This document shows, one piece after another, positions 25,731-34,268 of a stretch of DNA of 64,000 bases. The position numbers were made by a program, and so were the translations under genes. Origin of the DNA: an uncultured Lachnospiraceae bacterium (GTDB lineage Bacteria > Bacillota > Clostridia > Lachnospirales > Lachnospiraceae). The DNA is taken from assembly GCA_949840465.1 (NCBI GenBank), contig CATKXE010000003.1, positions 1 to 64,000 on the forward strand. Direction: 5' to 3'. The notes beneath the pieces were generated by a model. The model saw nothing but the letters and a program-made list of their open reading frames with translations. It had not been told where the DNA came from and did no database searches. Within the stretch, counting starts at the first letter, position 1; each line of letters starts with the position of its first letter.

Positions 25731-27193
25731 AGCTAAAAACGAAAATCTCTGTCGTCTCGGTGGGAATGCTGCTGCTCCTATCCCTGACGTTTTCCATCTG
25801 GAATCTGAACAAGACGCAGAAACAGATGATCGACAATATCATACACGATGAAACAAACCGTCTGTCCATCGATATCTGGAATTTTGACCGTTCCCTGCAA
25901 CAGAAAGATTATGACAGCGCTCAGGGAATGCTGTATGCCGCGCGTTCCGTCTTTCAGTCCATTTCCGATCGGAAGGTTTTCTATACGGAGGACTACGGAA
26001 CCAATGCCGTCCTTTATTATAACGGACAGGAGATCTCCAATAACACTCCGTATGTATTTGACATCACGGAGGATGCTATCCAGACCAGACAGTACGCTGT
26101 GCATGCCGATCCAGGTTCGATTCAAAGCCGCGTTTCCACTTTTATCGAGGAGGTCAACGGCCGGCGTCTGCTGATCCTGTTTGAAGGCACAGGGGAACAA
26201 TACGCCAATAACCATGGATACAGAAATTTTCAGATTCTTCACTACCGGGATATCACCTCCATATACAAGTTCATAAGAAAACTCCTTTTCCAGAGCATCG
26301 CAATGTCCCTGTTCCTCTGCGTCCTTCTGGCTACAGTCCTGATCCTCATCCTCAGGAAGATCCTCATTCCCTTTGACCATCTGCGCGACGCGGCAAACAT
26401 GATCGCAGTGGGGGGCTATGAGAAGCGGGTGGAAAATCCGGGAAACGACGAGGTCGGAGAAGTCTCCCGATGCTTTAACCAAATGGCAGACCGGGTAGAG
26501 GAACATATCCGCACATTAGCAGAAATGAATGAGAAACAACGGAAACTGATAGGTTCACTCGCCCATGAATTAAAAACCCCAATGACGGGAATCCAAGGCT
26601 ATGCGGAGCTTCTCCAACGCGTAAAGCTCTCCCCCGAGAAACAGGCCGACGCCCTGCGCTATATCGAGGAAGAATGCATGCGCCTCTCGCGCCTGACGGG
26701 TAAAATGCTGCAGTTAACAGAGCTTTCCGGTGAAAATACGATTGAAAAAAAATCCTGCTCCCTGTCTTCCTTATTTTCTCAGGCTCAGGAAATTACGCAA
26801 TTCCGTCTAAAGGAAAAGGAGGTTCGTTTGGAAACAGAATCAGAGGAATGCCTGAAAATCGAATGTGATGAAGACTTAATGCTCAGTTTCATCACCAATC
26901 TCATTGATAATGCCTGCAAAGCCAGCCCTGCCGGTTCCTGTATCCGCCTGATTGGAACAAAATCCGGGATTATCGTGGAAGACAGCGGCACAGGAATCCC
27001 GGAGGAAGAGATCCGCCATATTACAGAACCATTTTACATGGTTGACAAATCCCGTTCACGGAAACAAGGCGGCGCGGGACTCGGACTGGCGCTTTGCAGC
27101 CAAATTGCACGCCTGCACGGGGGGAGGCTGGAAATTAAAAGCGCGGTAGGGGAAGGGACTTGCATCGGGATGCGGTTTCTGAACGAGATCTGA
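25727..27193 (+). CDS. Sensor histidine kinase, OmpR-partner type
   Basis: This 488-residue kinase has an N-terminal membrane helix, an extracellular sensor of about 160 residues and a second helix near residue 190-212. A HAMP domain (about 213-265), a dimerisation domain with LIGSLAHELKTPMTGIQGYAE and an ATPase domain (DNACKAS, GTGIPEE, GAGLGLALC) follow. It overlaps the regulator gene by 4 bp. Architecture and coupling make it the partner of the regulator encoded upstream. The signal is not apparent. Confidence 0.95.
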   Translation: MKLKTKISVVSVGMLLLLSLTFSIWNLNKTQKQMIDNIIHDETNRLSIDIWNFDRSLQQKDYDSAQGMLYAARSVFQSISDRKVFYTEDYGTNAVLYYNGQEISNNTPYVFDITEDAIQTRQYAVHADPGSIQSRVSTFIEEVNGRRLLILFEGTGEQYANNHGYRNFQILHYRDITSIYKFIRKLLFQSIAMSLFLCVLLATVLILILRKILIPFDHLRDAANMIAVGGYEKRVENPGNDEVGEVSRCFNQMADRVEEHIRTLAEMNEKQRKLIGSLAHELKTPMTGIQGYAELLQRVKLSPEKQADALRYIEEECMRLSRLTGKMLQLTELSGENTIEKKSCSLSSLFSQAQEITQFRLKEKEVRLETESEECLKIECDEDLMLSFITNLIDNACKASPAGSCIRLIGTKSGIIVEDSGTGIPEEEIRHITEPFYMVDKSRSRKQGGAGLGLALCSQIARLHGGRLEIKSAVGEGTCIGMRFLNEI

Positions 27194-27388
27194 CAAGGTA
27201 TTCTCCTGCAGGCCGGACGGATGCCACCCATTCATTCCAAAATACAGCAGTATCCAAAAAACTCTGTACAAATCCGTCTCTTCGGTCTATGATATCAGAA
27301 ATGGTTTCCATACATTCCCGGGCTCTTTTTGTACATTGTTTGGCCGGAACCTGAGAGTGTATCCCCATATTGAAAGGAGAGGCCTGTC

Positions 27389-28264
27389 ATGGAAGATGCT
27401 TATGTACTCCAATTATCTGACCACAAGTTTCACGATCTTCACCTTTGCTTCTGCGGCTATGCCAAATGTAAGCCCCTGCACAGCTTCGGCCCTGCCGTCC
27501 GCCCCAACTATATCCTCCATTATATTCTGGAGGGGAGGGGCCGGTACTATGTGGACGACACACACTATGACCTGCAGGCCGGGCAGGGTTTCCTCATTGA
27601 GCCCGAGATCCAGACCTTTTATCAGGCGGCCCGGGAGGAACCATGGTCTTACCTCTGGGTAGGATTTGACGGCAGCCATGCCGGAGATTATTTAAAAGAT
27701 CTGGGGCTCAACAGCCATCAGCTGATCTTTCAGTGCATCCATGGCGAAGAATTAAAACAGCTTGTAATCAACATGCTCAAACATAACACCTCCAGCACGA
27801 CAAACCAGTTTCTGCTGGAAGGTCTTTTATATTCCTTTTTTTCTGTATTGGCACAGGATCTTGATGTTATTTCTTCCCCGGAGGAAAGTGATGACAATCT
27901 GTATATCCGGTCGGCTATAGAGTTTATTCACAATCATTATTCCTGCAACATTAAGGTCTCGGACATTGCGGACTATGTGTGCATTGACCGGAGTTATCTG
28001 TACAAGCTGTTCCGGCAGAACCTGAATCTGTCGCCCCAGGACTATCTGTCCAATTACCGGATTACCCGCGCAGCAGAGCTTCTCTCCATCACCGACCTGC
28101 CCATAGGCGGCGTGGCGCTGTCCTGCGGGTACAGGGATCCTCTCGTATTTGGCAAGGCATTCAAGGCCAAACGCGGGATTACCCCCACGCAGTACCGGAA
28201 GAAAAACCGGAAGGACGCCAGAGAACACCTGCAGAACCATCAGGATATTCTGGAAAAATTATAA
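27389..28264 (+). CDS. AraC-family activator of the alpha-galactosidase gene (MsmR/RafR-like)
   Basis: This 291-residue protein has an N-terminal sugar-sensing cupin (FGPAVRPNYILHYILEGRGR, YDLQAGQGFLIEPE) and an AraC DNA-binding domain (IADYVCIDRSYLYKLFRQNLNLSPQDYL and VALSCGYRDPLVFGKAFKAKRGITPTQYRK). GAAAGGAGAGG precedes the ATG. The GH36 gene follows 199 bp downstream on the same strand, so this is probably its activator. It is paralogous to the regulator at 23488-24333. Confidence 0.9.
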   Translation: MEDAYVLQLSDHKFHDLHLCFCGYAKCKPLHSFGPAVRPNYILHYILEGRGRYYVDDTHYDLQAGQGFLIEPEIQTFYQAAREEPWSYLWVGFDGSHAGDYLKDLGLNSHQLIFQCIHGEELKQLVINMLKHNTSSTTNQFLLEGLLYSFFSVLAQDLDVISSPEESDDNLYIRSAIEFIHNHYSCNIKVSDIADYVCIDRSYLYKLFRQNLNLSPQDYLSNYRITRAAELLSITDLPIGGVALSCGYRDPLVFGKAFKAKRGITPTQYRKKNRKDAREHLQNHQDILEKL

Positions 28265-28463
28265 CAGTTGTCAACATTTTGACTGTTTTCCTTCACAAAT
28301 GCTTATACTCCTTTTTTCCTGCCTCCTATATAATAGACTTACACTGACAGATCCGTAGATGGTTGGTGCCAGGCATACCTTTCCGGAGCGGCATAGTTCC
28401 CGCGCTGCCCCGGAGGCAGGAAAATGATATTATAAAACACAGGATTTTAAGGAGGAAGGTTCA

Positions 28464-30755
28464 ATGAGCAAACTTTATCAGACGGAGCCCGCCCGTCCCG
28501 CAGGGACATGCCTTACGGAATGCCCTATGGGTATACTTTACAGTGAACGCACGCGCAACTTTCATTTATTTAACGGCGACATCAGCTACATCATGACCGT
28601 GCTTCCGAACGGGCAGATGGGACAGCTTTATTTCGGCAAACGCATCCACCACAAGGAAGACTTTTCCTATCTTCTGGAAACTGCCGGTCGTCCCATGACC
28701 TCTTATGTGTTTGAGGGGGACAGATCCTTCTCTCTGGAGCATACCAGACAGGAATACGGCGTATACGGAACGACGGACTACCGCCGGCCTGCGGTGGAAA
28801 TCCTGCAGGAAAACGGAAGCCGCCTGTCCGATTTCCGTTACCAGAGCCACACCGTCACTGCCGGAAAGCCAAAGCTTCCCGGACTCCCGGCCACCTATAC
28901 GGAATCAGACGAAGAGGCGATGACACTGACCCTTGTCCTGGCCGACCCGGTCACGGACATCACTCTGGAACTGCTCTACACGATTTTTCAAAAAGGCGGA
29001 ATCCTTGCGCGGAGCGCTAAGCTATCCAACCATGGGAACCAAAGCGTGCATCTGACTACAGCCATGAGCCTGTGCATGGATCTGCCGGACTGCGATTATG
29101 AATGGCTCCAGTTTTCCGGCGCATGGGCACGGGAACGCCATTTAAAAGTGCGCAGGCTGGAACAGGGCATTCAGGCCGTGGACAGCAGGCGCGGGCATTC
29201 CTCCCATGAGCATAATCCGTTTATCATATTAAAACGCCCGGATACCAACGAATTCCAGGGGGAGGCGATTGGTTTCAGCCTCATCTACAGCGGCAATTTT
29301 CTTGCCCAGGCAGAGGTGGACACCCACAACATGACCCGTGTACTCCTTGGCATCAGCCCCGGCGGGTTTGACTGGAAATTAGAGCCCGGGGAAGCGTTCC
29401 AGACGCCGGAGGCCGTGATGGTCTATTCCGGCCGCGGACTGAACCGTATGAGCCAGACCTTCCATAAACTATATCAGAAGCGTTTGGCAAGAGGTTACTG
29501 GCGTGACCGCGCAAGGCCTATCCTGAACAACAACTGGGAAGCCACATATTTTAATTTCACGGAAGACCGGCTTGTGGAGATTGCGTCCAAAGCAAAGGAA
29601 TGCGGCGTAGAGTTGTTTGTCCTGGATGACGGCTGGTTCGGGGAACGCAGCAGCGACCATGCCGGACTGGGAGACTGGGTGGCAAATCCGGCCCGTCTTG
29701 CAAACGGCATTACCGGCCTGGCCCGGCGCATTGAAGACCTGGGAATGAAATTCGGCCTCTGGTTTGAGCCGGAAATGGTGAACAAAGATTCTAACCTTTA
29801 CCGCACCCACCCGGACTGGATCCTGCAGACGCCGGAACGCAGCGCCTCCCACGGGAGAAACCAGTTCGTGCTGGACTTTTCAAGAAAAGAAATTGTGGAC
29901 TGCATCTATGAAATGATGGCAAAAATTTTAAGGGAAGCCAAAGTTTCCTATATCAAATGGGACATGAACCGGAGCATCACGGAGTGCTATTCCGCCGCGC
30001 TCCCGGCTGACCGCCAGGGTGAGGTTTTCCATCGCTATATCCTTGGTGTATATGCCCTCTACGAAAGGCTGACTTTGGAATTCCCCCATGTGCTCTTTGA
30101 GTCCTGTGCCAGCGGCGGCGGGCGGTTCGACCCGGGCATGCTCTATTATGCGCCCCAGGGCTGGGCAAGCGATAATTCCGATGCCGTTGAACGCCTTAAA
30201 ATACAATACGGAACCACCTACTGCTACCCCATCAGCAGCATCGGAAGCCATGTATCCGTGATACCAAACCATCAGGTGTTCCGCCGCACGCCATTGCATA
30301 CCAGGGCAAATGTGGCTTACTTCGGAACCTTTGGCTATGAGCTGGATCTAAACCAGCTGACCGTGGATGAGCAAAGAGAAGTGAAGGAGCAGATTGCGTT
30401 TATGAAAGAATACCGGGAACTGCTCCAGTTCGGCAGCTTCTACCGGCTTTCCAGCCCGTTTGACGGAAATATCACCTGCTGGATGGCTGTCAGCGAAGAC
30501 CAGACGCAGGCAATCGTGGGCTGGTACAGGGTGCTGTGCGGCGTGAACCTGCCCTTTACCCGAATCCGCCTGCAGGGGCTCAATCCGGACTTCTGCTACC
30601 GGGATGTGGAAACAGGGAAAGCTTTCTATGGGGATGAACTGATGAATGCGGGGCTTATCACATCCGACCCGTTGTCCGGCCAGGTGGAAGACACGAACAC
30701 AGATTACGGCGATTTTGATTCCCGGCTGTTTGTATTGAAGCAAACGCATATCTGA
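28464..30755 (+). CDS. Alpha-galactosidase, GH36
   Basis: This 763-residue cytoplasmic GH36 enzyme releases galactose from raffinose- or melibiose-type sugars. The nucleophile is the Asp in YIKWDMNRSITE and the acid/base is in GWASDNSDAVERL. The (alpha/beta)8 domain contains ELFVLDDGWFGER and ESCASGGGRFDPG. AAGGAGG correctly precedes the ATG at 28464. The first 23 codons, however, are made of a 63-nt dispersed repeat, and family similarity only begins at MGILYSERTRNFHLF. So the N-terminal extension LYQTEPARPAGTCLTECP is repeat-derived, in frame, and does not interrupt the enzyme. Confidence 0.95.
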   Translation: MSKLYQTEPARPAGTCLTECPMGILYSERTRNFHLFNGDISYIMTVLPNGQMGQLYFGKRIHHKEDFSYLLETAGRPMTSYVFEGDRSFSLEHTRQEYGVYGTTDYRRPAVEILQENGSRLSDFRYQSHTVTAGKPKLPGLPATYTESDEEAMTLTLVLADPVTDITLELLYTIFQKGGILARSAKLSNHGNQSVHLTTAMSLCMDLPDCDYEWLQFSGAWARERHLKVRRLEQGIQAVDSRRGHSSHEHNPFIILKRPDTNEFQGEAIGFSLIYSGNFLAQAEVDTHNMTRVLLGISPGGFDWKLEPGEAFQTPEAVMVYSGRGLNRMSQTFHKLYQKRLARGYWRDRARPILNNNWEATYFNFTEDRLVEIASKAKECGVELFVLDDGWFGERSSDHAGLGDWVANPARLANGITGLARRIEDLGMKFGLWFEPEMVNKDSNLYRTHPDWILQTPERSASHGRNQFVLDFSRKEIVDCIYEMMAKILREAKVSYIKWDMNRSITECYSAALPADRQGEVFHRYILGVYALYERLTLEFPHVLFESCASGGGRFDPGMLYYAPQGWASDNSDAVERLKIQYGTTYCYPISSIGSHVSVIPNHQVFRRTPLHTRANVAYFGTFGYELDLNQLTVDEQREVKEQIAFMKEYRELLQFGSFYRLSSPFDGNITCWMAVSEDQTQAIVGWYRVLCGVNLPFTRIRLQGLNPDFCYRDVETGKAFYGDELMNAGLITSDPLSGQVEDTNTDYGDFDSRLFVLKQTHI
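28471..28533 (+). repeat. 63-nt structured repeat, copy inside the alpha-galactosidase coding start
   Basis: This 63-nt unit begins AACTTTATCAGACGGAGCCC and ends TGCCCTATGGGTA. Aligned without gaps to the tandem unit at 37470-37532 it matches at 47 of 63 positions by my count. The GTCCC-GCA-GGGAC hairpin here replaces GCCCT-GTA-AGGGC there, so two base pairs have changed on both sides. The unit is 21 codons, so its insertion kept the frame. Confidence 0.75.
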
Positions 30756-30776
30756 AAAGAAAATGAACAAAAATTC

Positions 30777-30824
30777 AGGAACTGCAGGAAAATGACGCCA
30801 ACAGGATATTTCCGTGCAGTTCCT
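30777..30824. repeat. Palindromic GGAACTGCAG repeat, near-perfect copy
   Basis: AGGAACTGCAGGAAA (from 30778) pairs with TTTCCGTGCAGTTCCT (30809-30824) with one bulge or mismatch, closing a loop of about 16 nt. It lies 21 bp after the alpha-galactosidase stop and 20 bp before the next gene. No T-run follows. Confidence 0.7.
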
Positions 30825-30844
30825 ATGCAGGGGGATATTGTATA

Positions 30845-31498
30845 ATGAATACACAGCAAAAACCTTTTATAAAACGCTGCATTATGATGGTCACCGGAAT
30901 CCTGTTTATCGGGATCTGTGTCGGTTCCTACAGGCTCAGTGAATTCGGCGTAGATGCATTTACATGTATGAATCTGGGAATCAGCGGCTTTCTCCACATG
31001 ACCTTCGGCACATGGCAGCTTATCATGAATGCCGCGATTCTGGTGGTCGTGTTCTTCCATGCACGCCAGTGCATCGGCGCAGGCACCATTGTCAACATGA
31101 TCTGTGTAGGCTATCTGGCAGACTTCATCTGCTGGCTGTTCCAGACAGTCCTGAGGGTGGAAATGACTCTGCCCCTGCGGATTCTGGCTCTCATCATCGG
31201 AAGCATATTTGCGGGGCTTGGAGTGGCATTTTATATGGTAGCGGAAATGGGCATTGCACCTTATGACAGCGTTGCAATTATCATAGAAAATCTTACCAAC
31301 GGCAAGATTCCATTTCAAAATGCACGCGTACTCAGTGACGTTACCGTGGTCGTCGTCGGCGTAGTTTTCTGCCTCTTATCCCACGGCGACCTTCGGCTCA
31401 TCATCGGGATTGGGACGATCTGCAACGCGCTGCTCAACGGACCTCTGATCCAGTTTTTCAAAACCCATGTGGCAGAGCCGGTGATAGGTGGGAAGTAA
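30845..31498 (+). CDS. YczE/YitT-type integral membrane protein
   Basis: This 217-residue protein has five to six membrane helices and begins with a short cytoplasmic tail and GILFIGICVGSYRLSEFGVD. The segments FGTWQLIMNAAI and GLGVAFYMVAEMGIAPYDS are typical of the YczE/YyaS/YitT family, whose function is not established. It lies 89 bp after the alpha-galactosidase gene on the same strand, with a palindromic repeat between. It ends at a strong terminator, so it may be the last gene of that unit. Confidence 0.8.
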   Translation: MNTQQKPFIKRCIMMVTGILFIGICVGSYRLSEFGVDAFTCMNLGISGFLHMTFGTWQLIMNAAILVVVFFHARQCIGAGTIVNMICVGYLADFICWLFQTVLRVEMTLPLRILALIIGSIFAGLGVAFYMVAEMGIAPYDSVAIIIENLTNGKIPFQNARVLSDVTVVVVGVVFCLLSHGDLRLIIGIGTICNALLNGPLIQFFKTHVAEPVIGGK

Positions 31499-31560
31499 GT
31501 TTTAAAACAGGTTAACAGTACTGCATTTTCCAGACCGCGGCTTTTGCAAAGGAACAGGGA

Positions 31561-31602
31561 CAAAAGGGGAAGCCACCCTCATCGGGAGACTTCCCCCTTT
31601 TT
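31561..31602. terminator. Terminator shared by convergent genes
   Basis: AAAAGGGGAAG and CTTCCCCCTTTTT pair over about 11 bp, with ACCCTCATCGGGA forming the upper loop. The T-run is better on the plus strand (after the membrane protein gene). On the minus strand it is placed about 85 bp after the thrS stop. Confidence 0.8.
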
Positions 31603-31685
31603 AATGCCTGAAATCCTATTTCAAATCATTTCCGTCACGATCCGTTCCTTCCCTTCCGTCTTTTCCCTATTGCGATAAATACTTC

Positions 31686-33653
31686 TTACTTTTGTTCTTC
31701 CACTTCGATCTTTCTGATCTTCCTGGTGCGGATCTCCTCGCAGATTTCACTGATAAATACATCCAGAGGCCGCTGCCCTTCGTCGCCTGAGAAACGGCTC
31801 CTTACGGATACGACGCCTTCCTCCTGCTCTTTTGCGCCGACCACCAGCATATAGGGGATCTTGTCCAGACGCGCCTCACGGATCTTGTAGCCCATTTTCT
31901 CGGAACGCCGGTCAACCGAACAACGAATGCCGTTAGATTTCAGTGTTTTCTCCACCTGCGACGCATACTCATGGAATTTGTCGGAGATCGGGATGATACG
32001 CACCTGCTCCGGGCACAGCCATGTGGGGAACAGTCCCGCATATTTCTCGATCAGCCATGCCAGTGTCCTCTCATAGCAGCCCATGGAAGTCCTGTGGATG
32101 ATATACGGACGTTTTTTGTCGCCGTTCTCATCGATAAAGTACATATCAAACTGCTCTGCAAGCAGTGCATCCCACTGGATCGTGATCATGGTATCTTCTT
32201 TGCCGTATACATTTCTTGCGTTGATATCCACCTTCGGCCCGTAGAACGCGGCTTCTCCTACATCCTCCACAAATGGGATCCCCAGTTCCTGAAGCATGGT
32301 GCGGATATGTCCTTCGGTCTCCTCCCATACTTCCGGAGAACCGATGTATTTCTCCGTATTTTCCGGATCCCATTTGGAAAGATGGTAGGTCACGTCCTCT
32401 TCCACTCCCAGAACCTGAAGGCAGTGCTGGGCCAGAGCGATGCAGTCTTTAAATTCTTTGACCATCTGATCCGGCCTTACGATCAGATGTCCCTCGGAGA
32501 TCGTAAACTGGCGCACACGTGTCAGTCCGTGCATCTCGCCGGAATCCTCATTCCGAAACAGTGTGGACGTCTCGCCATAGCGCAGGGGCAGGTCGCGGTA
32601 GCTGTGCTGCTCTGCCTTGTATACATAATACTGGAAGGGACAGGTCATGGGGCGCAGGGCGAATACTTCCTTGTCTTTGTCCTCATCCCCCAGCACGAAC
32701 ATCCCCTCTTTGTAGTGATCCCAGTGCCCGGAAATCTTGTACAGATCACTTTTTGCCATGAGGGGGGTTTTGGTACGGACATATCCCCATTCATTGTCCT
32801 CCAGATCCTCGATCCATCTCTGGAGTTCTTTTATGATGATCACGCCATTGGGCATCAGAAGAGGCAGCCCCTGGCCGATCACGTCTACGGTGGTAAACAG
32901 CTTCATCTCACGCCCCAGTTTGTTGTGGTCGCGCTTTTTCGCTTCTTCCAGCCGGTTCAGATGTTCCTGCAGTTCCTCCTTTGTGCCATAGGCAGTCCCA
33001 TAGATCCGGGCCAGCATCTGATTCTTTTCGCTGCCCCGCCAGTAAGCGCCGGAAGAAGAGATCAGCTTAAACGCTTTTACCCCTTTGGTACTCATCAGAT
33101 GAGGGCCTGCACACAGATCTATCCAATCCCCCTGTGAATAGAAGGAAATCTCTGCGTCCTCCGGGAGATCTTCGATCAGCTCCACTTTATAAGGCTCGTT
33201 CCTCTCTTTAAAAAATGCAATGGCTTCTTCCCGGGATTTTGTAAACCGTTCGATCTTCGCCCCTTTTTTGATAATCTTCTTCATCTCTTTTTCAATGGCG
33301 TCCAAGTCCTCCCTGGAAAACGGAGTGTTCTCAAAATCATAGTAAAATCCGGTATCAATGGACGGCCCGATTGCTACTTTAGCATCCGGGAAAAGCGTCT
33401 GTACAGCCTCCGCCAGTACGTGGGAGGCTGTGTGACGCAGAGCCGCCAGTCCCTTCTCATCCCGGGAAGTAAGGATATGAACCTGACAGTCGCCGTCTAC
33501 TACCGTGCGCAGATCTACCGTCTCCCCGTTAACCTCTCCGGCACACGCGGCGCGCGCCAGCCCTTCGCTGATATCATATGCAATATCAATGATGGATTTC
33601 GCTTCGGCATATTCTTTTGTTGAACCATCTTTTAATGTAATGACCATGTTCAT
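31686..33653 (-). CDS. thrS: Threonyl-tRNA synthetase
   Basis: This 655-residue protein has an N-terminal TGS domain (residues 1-60), an editing domain with HTASHVLAEAV (HxxxH), a class II catalytic core (RPMTCPFQYYVYK with the zinc Cys, LRYGETSTLFRNEDSGEMHGL, RTSMGCYERTLAWLIE) and an anticodon-binding domain ending VVGAKEQEEG. It charges tRNA-Thr with threonine. The TCPFQY variant of the zinc-site motif is the form often seen in Clostridia. Two start ATGs (MNMV) are close together; I kept the first. A Thr-type T-box leader precedes it. Confidence 0.97.
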   Translation of the reverse strand: MNMVITLKDGSTKEYAEAKSIIDIAYDISEGLARAACAGEVNGETVDLRTVVDGDCQVHILTSRDEKGLAALRHTASHVLAEAVQTLFPDAKVAIGPSIDTGFYYDFENTPFSREDLDAIEKEMKKIIKKGAKIERFTKSREEAIAFFKERNEPYKVELIEDLPEDAEISFYSQGDWIDLCAGPHLMSTKGVKAFKLISSSGAYWRGSEKNQMLARIYGTAYGTKEELQEHLNRLEEAKKRDHNKLGREMKLFTTVDVIGQGLPLLMPNGVIIIKELQRWIEDLEDNEWGYVRTKTPLMAKSDLYKISGHWDHYKEGMFVLGDEDKDKEVFALRPMTCPFQYYVYKAEQHSYRDLPLRYGETSTLFRNEDSGEMHGLTRVRQFTISEGHLIVRPDQMVKEFKDCIALAQHCLQVLGVEEDVTYHLSKWDPENTEKYIGSPEVWEETEGHIRTMLQELGIPFVEDVGEAAFYGPKVDINARNVYGKEDTMITIQWDALLAEQFDMYFIDENGDKKRPYIIHRTSMGCYERTLAWLIEKYAGLFPTWLCPEQVRIIPISDKFHEYASQVEKTLKSNGIRCSVDRRSEKMGYKIREARLDKIPYMLVVGAKEQEEGVVSVRSRFSGDEGQRPLDVFISEICEEIRTRKIRKIEVEEQK

Positions 33654-33730
33654 TCTTTCCTTTCTCTGAATATATTTGAAAAACCATGCGGACGAAATGC
33701 AAAAAGGATTTGATCCAATCCCGGCGCCTG

Positions 33731-34053
33731 AAAAAACAAAAAAGCCCGTCCCTCATGACTCCAAAGAATCACAAGGGGCGAGCTGAAATTGTGCAGCCGC
33801 GGTTCCACCCTTCTTGCTGTCCGCTAAAGTACTGCAGGAAAGCCAGATAAAATGACTAAGCTGTTTTACAGTTCCTTATGCGGAAAACCACTTCATGGAT
33901 GATAACGGAATCACCGGGCCGGATTGGGGCCGCTCGGAGGTAGTTTTCAAATGCTTCTGCAATAAGATGCTTCCAGCACCGGAATCGGGCATCTCTCTCT
34001 GGAAAGTTCCACACTCTACTCGTCTCGTCTACGCATTGTCTTTCATTTGCATA
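33731..34053 (-). ncRNA. T-box riboswitch (threonine) controlling thrS
   Basis: On the minus strand the canonical T-box sequence AGGGTGGAACCGCGG lies at 33797-33811. A terminator stem (33744-33758 with 33769-33784) and U-rich run (33731-33743) follow. Upstream, a stem I with AGAGAG and GGTGC elements leads to GAAAACTACC, where ACC is the probable threonine specifier codon. Uncharged tRNA-Thr would stabilise the antiterminator and allow thrS transcription. Between stem I and the antiterminator, 33828-33875 matches the GGAACTG palindromic repeat in a diverged form. Confidence 0.92.
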
Positions 34054-34059
34054 ATCCTT

Positions 34060-34087
34060 ATTATAACCCAAAAAATCGGATTGTCAA
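34060..34087 (-). promoter_or_regulatory. Promoter of the thrS T-box leader
   Basis: Minus-strand TTGACA (34082-34087), a 16-bp spacer and TATAAT (34060-34065) are both perfect hexamers. Transcription would start near 34053. Confidence 0.85.
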
Positions 34088-34182
34088 TTATAATGCGCCA
34101 AACTTTTTCAGTTATTGCAATTCACGGCCTGACCGGCCGCGGATTTTATCGCATCCAGCCCATTAAAAGCCGCCTGATTCTA

Positions 34183-34211
34183 TTGACAAGACTGATTTAT
34201 AACGATATATT
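34183..34211 (+). promoter_or_regulatory. Promoter of the surface-protein gene
   Basis: TTGACA (34183-34188), a 17-bp spacer and TATATT (34206-34211) lie about 58 bp before the TTG start codon. A GGGGG-type ribosome site follows in the leader. Confidence 0.8.
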
Positions 34212-34268
34212 TATAAAGGGAGTATCGCAAAACAAAACTTCAAATCCAACAAAAAGGGGGTTATAAAA

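Noticed and set aside
31971..33137. 388-codon open frame opposite thrS
   Set aside because: thrS is certain on the minus strand, with a T-box leader; the opposite frame has no family resemblance.
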